DNA from: Cafeteria roenbergensis
Lineage: Eukaryota > Sar > Bigyra > Bicosoecida > Cafeteriaceae
Reading direction: 5' to 3'
Assembly: GCA_008330645.1 (NCBI GenBank)
Contig: VLTN01000124.1
Location: 1-24,923 of the forward strand
Length of the DNA stretch: 24,923 bases
Made by a program: the position numbers and the translations under genes. Shown here piece after piece: positions 24,801 through 24,923 of this stretch (position 1 is the stretch's first letter; every line of letters starts with the position of its first letter). A model generated the notes under the pieces. That model was not told the origin of the DNA. It made no database searches and saw nothing but the letters and a program-made list of their open reading frames with translations.

Positions 24801-24923
24801 TCGCCGTCGCCCGGCACGGAGCCGAGCTCGCACCTCCTGCCGACCTCACTGCCGTCTACGCCGTCGTCGGCGTCGTGGGTGGACTTTTGGTTGTCGTTGC
24901 CCTCTTCTTTGGTGCGCGGCACT
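923..24923 (+). CDS. giant membrane-anchored Calx-beta/REJ glycoprotein, frame-disrupted, 3' partial
   Basis: This entry joins the whole array as one gene model. In order it reads: SPAANATATA stalk, Ser/Pro/Thr linker, Calx-beta-like array, Cys module, REJ-like region, Ala-rich helical region, second Calx-beta-like array, Pro-Ser linker, SEA-like domain and transmembrane helix. The join is inferred: no single frame covers it, but at each break the protein pattern resumes within a few codons in a neighbouring frame, and no other promoter, terminal stop pattern or opposite-strand gene intervenes. Uninterrupted, it would be about 8,000 residues. By family analogy (Calx-beta in adhesion proteins such as ADGRV1 and FRAS1, REJ in polycystin-1) an extracellular adhesion or recognition role is likely. 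Alternatives are two adjacent genes split near 7.2 kb, or a decaying pseudogene. The start codon is not identified, and the gene runs off the right edge. Confidence 0.6.
5117..6440 (+). repeat. higher-order repeat block inside the minisatellite
   Basis: A composite of six unit types recurs in the same order: standard, GGATCACC variant, CCTTCACC-long variant, CAACGCC-extended variant, a CCAAAGCC unit (Lys instead of Asn) and a GCGTCTCGTCCG unit (Ser-Val-Ser-Ser). Near-identical copies end at about 5290, 6054 and 6434, with the GTCTCGTCCG marker near 5281, 6044 and 6425. A shorter variant follows near 6695. The marker spacing is about 763 and 382 bp. This indicates amplification of multi-unit blocks rather than single units. 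Confidence 0.75.
6867..7255 (+). CDS. Ser/Pro/Thr-rich linker after the repeat
   Basis: The SPAANATATA frame leaves the minisatellite and continues as TPTPSMPFSSQTPSSSA, then changes frame about three times while keeping the same composition: FTPSPSPSYSPSGSF around 6980-7030, SASPSTSLTASASRSPTPSA around 7075-7135, and IAPSTSPKATVSATPSSS around 7180-7240. The last change falls in a run of six C at 7244-7249. Past it, the frame that avoids the TAG at 7257 continues as PLGVAFAVMPFDFEYP. Such linkers are typical O-glycosylated extracellular spacers. No catalytic or binding motif is seen. The persistence of Ser/Pro/Thr character over all four frame pieces is the evidence that the breaks are single-base errors rather than gene ends. 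Confidence 0.6.
7256..7840 (+). CDS. N-terminal head module before the Calx-beta-like array
   Basis: Non-repetitive coding sequence in at least three frame pieces: MPFDFEYPRKGDVVQYRPND (7271 onward), then FVNGTRIVAGGDLKLLAREG and DDDYTTEFYDGDNWELEG (about 7375-7545), then TGKSTVFFNATLSEEAYARG (about 7600-7660), ending just before a V-I-D-D-D-V linker at about 7850. I do not recognise the fold. The second half could be a first, divergent Calx-beta-like repeat, since it ends in the same linker as the later ones. Base composition here is visibly less GC-rich at third codon positions than from 12.6 kb on. Two frame changes, near 7350 and 7550, are needed to read it. Confidence 0.5.
7841..12600 (+). 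CDS. Calx-beta-like repeat array, heavily frame-disrupted part
   Basis: Repeats are recognised by acidic linkers: VIDDDV (7850), VTEDDDE (8060), VVDDDVSGV (8756), LNDDVAGI (9156), NNDLAGL (10210), VSDNDVAAV (10585), LVDDDV (11003), NDDD (11548), VYDDDS (11931) and VRDDSDVAGL (12304). They are followed by E-G and a strand such as YTVVLSSQPRGSVVI (about 8830-8880), and include an aromatic signature like FSAADWSIPQVVTV (8965), FNAGNWNVPQAI (11332) and LTADNWQAGESV (11772). This matches the Calx-beta superfamily, beta-sandwich modules that bind Ca2+ through acidic loops in NCX1. Cys inserts lie at 8265-8370, 9730-9950 and 11190-11260. The frame changes about every 200 bp, and a TAA interrupts the otherwise continuous reading at 9099-9101. 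Frame changes clearly supported by continuing pattern include about 7975, 8145 (C-run), 8450, 8935, 10205, 10870, 11745 and 12335. Confidence 0.65.
12601..13402 (+). CDS. Calx-beta-like repeats, frame-2 block
   Basis: A single frame stays open here and carries about two Calx-beta-like repeats. Linkers are LRVSDIDG (about 12735) and VENDDDAEIVVSS (about 13160). The first repeat shows AAEGSSVVVGVRLAARPMVG, then LVFGRDSWQTEQTFTVTVAN with the Trp signature, followed by DDVARDY. The second starts VSVPVGGSLELSILAGSKPT and reaches SISPATVTFTT. It joins the previous block by a frame change near 12600, right after LTFTPNNWN, and the next by one near 13400 in a run of four C. There an added C would restore VTVTPSGTTAATCG. 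Third codon positions are now almost all G or C. Function as in the neighbouring array: extracellular beta-sandwich spacer or adhesion module. Confidence 0.8.
13402..15328 (+). CDS. Calx-beta-like repeats, longest clean frame of array 1
   Basis: About 640 codons open in frame 1 with five repeat boundaries: ITVSVISSG (13528), VLVEDFEDAPGV (13870), ATVRDTDVAAV (14320), AVEDDDMPSV (14698) and SATDNDVIGLV (15288). Trp signatures are VVIQPADWNTAVSVTV (about 14095) and LTFTAANWNMPQNVSAVV (about 14530). The repeat between 14698 and 15288 is about 200 bp longer than its neighbours because of a Cys insert with ACFDDTDC at 14971-14994 and further Cys at about 14887 and 15024. Codon bias is strongly towards G/C third positions. 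The frame is lost near 15325, and the pattern resumes one frame earlier as NSEAAPGTPMMLAEAEFG. A 512-codon open frame on the opposite strand here is a shadow of this block. Confidence 0.85.
15329..16300 (+). CDS. last Calx-beta-like repeats of array 1, with a Cys cluster
   Basis: This stretch first reads FFVELSSQPRAAV, then after a frame change near 15440 continues LVAAPADQLTVFPDVLAFDE with RSWEDFMLIEVSVVDDD (Trp signature plus acidic segment, 15500-15560). The linker VSIMDNDEAGVLL lies near 15655. The following repeat is enlarged by a Cys cluster (C-x3-C-x6-C-x4-C at about 15792-15842) before LTFTAENWFEPQVVIVGARD (about 16115-16170) and DDRLDEAGDEHRV. The array ends at LLEVSIREDAF near 16275. 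The cysteines probably form disulfides in an extracellular loop. No catalytic residues are seen. Confidence 0.8.
16301..16700 (+). CDS. Cys-containing module preceding the REJ-like region
   Basis: It starts APPVLSSAQFDNELTSLTL, followed by TFDRDTNAGG, ACSELL and QCS, then after a frame change near 16490 ATLFGAGSSCQWQSRRQLQV and VLPGHSIALVPGKVK. The pattern (a strand over an F-D-x-x-T-N motif, a C-S pair, C-x-W, then a P-G-x-x-I-x-L strand) resembles the module that sits directly before REJ regions in large polycystin-like proteins of protists; that assignment is from memory of the pattern. Three or four cysteines suggest disulfide stabilisation. The frame change lies in a GCC/GCA-rich run and is a one-base loss in the read. 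Confidence 0.55.
16701..18555 (+). CDS. REJ (receptor for egg jelly)/PKD-like region
   Basis: The region opens with IGPGSRTIGRCDKLTVSV and ends its first module with LACQWSIVS, the G-x-C-D-x-L start and x-x-W-x-V strand seen in REJ-type modules. After a one-base break near 17050 in a C-run, a second module (SVSVLRSAEQFIDVRAFAPR, 17076 onward) follows. A third has VDAAFTLDASSSSDPSALSG, FSWSCQP and LSLSAGYTYRFTVTYTKGSR (about 17528-17785). A fourth ends STYEFCVTATDATGSRKACT (about 18108-18167). This is the repeated Ig-like PKD/REJ fold known from polycystin-1 and sea-urchin sperm receptors, acting extracellularly in adhesion or sensing. No GPS autoproteolysis motif was recognised after it. From 17050 to 20035 the frame is uninterrupted, which supports expression of an intact protein. 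Confidence 0.7.
18556..20035 (+). CDS. Ala-rich, probably alpha-helical region after REJ
   Basis: About 490 codons in the same open frame as the REJ-like region. The sequence is rich in Ala, Leu, Arg and Ser with helix-like spacing: TQAELLTSMQNLAGDGDYRQ (18556 onward), RRSLRAAARALETTQSVAAS (about 18740-18795) and LTSLAADVTRALDLASSQQQ (about 18858-18915). Later it contains N-glycosylation sequons (N-T-T, N-V-T, N-A-S, N-K-T, N-A-T). In position it corresponds to the helical GAIN-type subdomain that follows REJ in polycystin-1, but I see no C-x-W GPS core, so that is only an analogy. Codon use is extremely GC3-rich. The frame is lost at about 20035 by a one-base deletion; the neighbouring frame continues as AGAATPFLAALGQPLVP. 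Confidence 0.6.
20036..21320 (+). CDS. linker with C-S-T-N-A-D-C motif and helical domain
   Basis: The frame-2 piece (20036-20490) reads FLAALGQPLVPASGSSTCRV, then ARVGLELTAQPRGAVTLTLA, a Calx-beta-like strand. After a frame change near 20490 the reading is TYWPQAYPCSTNADCGEGYV followed by Cys at 20658. This Cys motif repeats those found in array 1. Then comes an Ala-rich, likely helical part: VAELMLAPPTLSAAIEARLN and later ISLAAKAVAARLSVGASS. A short Arg patch (SRRRIALVPVSV, about 21165) precedes another Cys pair at about 21246 and 21277 before the next acidic linker. I do not recognise a named family for the helical part. It could be a degenerate SEA-like or GAIN-like module. Confidence 0.6.
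21321..23700 (+). CDS. second Calx-beta-like array
   Basis: About five repeats with linkers LAVDDDAIRVS (21328), FVEDNDASGLK (21815), SITDPAAAALQV (about 22240), LTEDNSYSG (about 22790) and VSVTDDDVAGVTV (23232). Typical strands are SVGLLSRPSAPVTLRV (about 21955) and SIVLDSQPQAPVTVGLVF (about 23330). Trp signatures are LVFTSANWNVAQNVRV (22474) and AVFSAASWSTASTVQVTL (23482). One repeat has a Cys pair in ECASAAC (about 23395). Frame changes are needed at about 22283 (one extra C in a C-run restores SVSEGFTATVATV when removed), 22950 and 23058. This array lies between the REJ/helical part and the membrane, an unusual position for Calx-beta modules in REJ proteins. Role: extracellular, membrane-proximal spacer. 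Confidence 0.75.
23701..24164 (+). CDS. membrane-proximal module with basic patch
   Basis: A frame change near 23700 gives SFTVTSVRDLE, and one near 23870 gives, in frame 3, HVAGRLATSARVHRRQLYSV with GARGRRLLAHALHEVFAVDT, then DVVSGLRVNASVSATLTTSS and a strand ending in AASLSVV. Between them IAIGKIVAVDVDIDVTG reads well. A basic Arg-rich stretch followed by a hydrophobic strand pair resembles the first half of the SEA-like unit further downstream. I cannot assign a family with confidence. One N-A-S sequon is present. At least one frame change between about 23760 and 23870 is unresolved. Confidence 0.5.
24165..24217 (+). repeat. CCCAGC-type hexamer run
   Basis: About eight imperfect CCCAGC/CCCCAG units encoding alternating Pro and Ser. 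It is a low-complexity coding microsatellite of the Pro-Ser linker. Confidence 0.8.
24165..24368 (+). CDS. Pro-Ser/Ser-Ala-Thr linker
   Basis: Frame-3 coding sequence reading SPSPTPVPSPSPSPSPTVSG, then SASPTASPSSSSTPAATSSA and IPASPTASPSGAP. It is an extended, probably O-glycosylated spacer between two membrane-proximal modules. The DNA contains a short run of CCCAGC-type hexamers at 24165-24217, prone to length change. The frame is the same before and after, so this stretch is intact in the read. Confidence 0.75.
24369..24790 (+). CDS. SEA-like juxtamembrane domain
   Basis: Continuous frame 3: VRTVTASLSFSSSMSAQALR, then GLLLELREGLAAAITARLGS (helix), GRMLQTAGVAATSVEIRNVT (strand), STVKVDFAIILGD (strand), PAAIASALSAAASDGSLAAQ (helix) and VTGNVAISNVQVESA (final strand). 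This strand-helix-strand-strand-helix-strand order and the position just before a Pro-rich stem and a transmembrane helix fit the ferredoxin-like SEA fold found next to membranes in mucins and adhesion proteins. The classical G-S-[VI]-V-V cleavage motif is not present, so self-cleavage is not predicted. The family call is by pattern only; no profile search was possible. Confidence 0.55.
24791..24923 (+). CDS. stem and transmembrane helix, gene continues beyond window
   Basis: The SEA-like domain continues in frame 3 as APSPSPSPGTEPSS (24799 onward). A one-base loss between about 24815 and 24838 moves the reading to frame 2: LAPPADLTAVYAVV, then GVVGGLLVVVALFFGARH. Residues coded by 24851-24916 form an uninterrupted hydrophobic stretch of 22 residues with a G-V-V-G-G small-residue motif, followed by Arg-His at the cytoplasmic boundary. 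This is a convincing transmembrane segment and fixes the topology: everything upstream is extracellular. Without the frame change the sequence would be Ser/Pro-rich and non-hydrophobic. Whether this is a single-pass anchor or the first helix of a multi-pass domain cannot be seen. Confidence 0.7.

Noticed and set aside
7245-24838. Introns as the cause of the frame changes
   Set aside because: Protein pattern resumes within a few codons of each break, leaving no room for an intron, and no consistent GT-AG pair was seen at the breaks checked.

Overview
The window looks like part of one giant eukaryotic gene on the + strand. It encodes a secreted or cell-surface, membrane-anchored glycoprotein and continues past the right edge. 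No rRNA, tRNA, operon, Shine-Dalgarno-led gene, CRISPR array or transposase was seen, and no convincing gene on the minus strand. The very high GC content, Ser/Pro/Thr/Ala-rich linkers, Calx-beta-like repeats and a REJ (receptor for egg jelly, polycystin-1-like) region suggest a GC-rich unicellular eukaryote. A heterotrophic stramenopile of the Cafeteria type is one possibility, but the taxonomic guess is inference from style only.

Layout. Positions 1-922 are a flank with no recognisable gene; one open frame from about 314 runs into the repeat. Positions 923-6866 are a minisatellite of roughly 30-bp units. In the frame that matches its flanks it encodes SPAANATATA-type decapeptides, each with an N-A-T glycosylation sequon. 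Positions 6867-7255 are a Ser/Pro/Thr linker. From 7256 to about 16300 there is a head module and then a long array of Calx-beta-like repeats, each about 120-140 residues, joined by acidic V-x-D-D-D or D-N-D linkers and carrying a conserved N-W motif. Five of the repeats are lengthened by cysteine-rich inserts. Positions 16300-18560 hold a Cys-containing module and a REJ/PKD-like region. Positions 18560-20040 are an Ala-rich, probably helical region. Positions 20040-21320 carry a further Cys motif and helical stretch. Positions 21320-23700 are a second Calx-beta-like array. Positions 23700-24850 hold a basic region, a Pro-Ser linker and a SEA-like juxtamembrane domain, and a transmembrane helix lies at 24851-24916.

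The gene cannot be read in one frame. Homology and composition continue smoothly across many single-base frame changes. These come about every 200 bp from 7.2 to 12.6 kb and about every 1 kb afterwards, and several fall in C-runs. There is also one in-frame TAA at 9099. Residual long-read indels are the simplest explanation; pseudogene decay and programmed frameshifting are alternatives. If continuous, the protein would be about 8,000 residues: a glycosylated stalk carrying an adhesive, Ca2+-binding-type ectodomain above the membrane. The true start, any introns and the cytoplasmic part are not resolved here.
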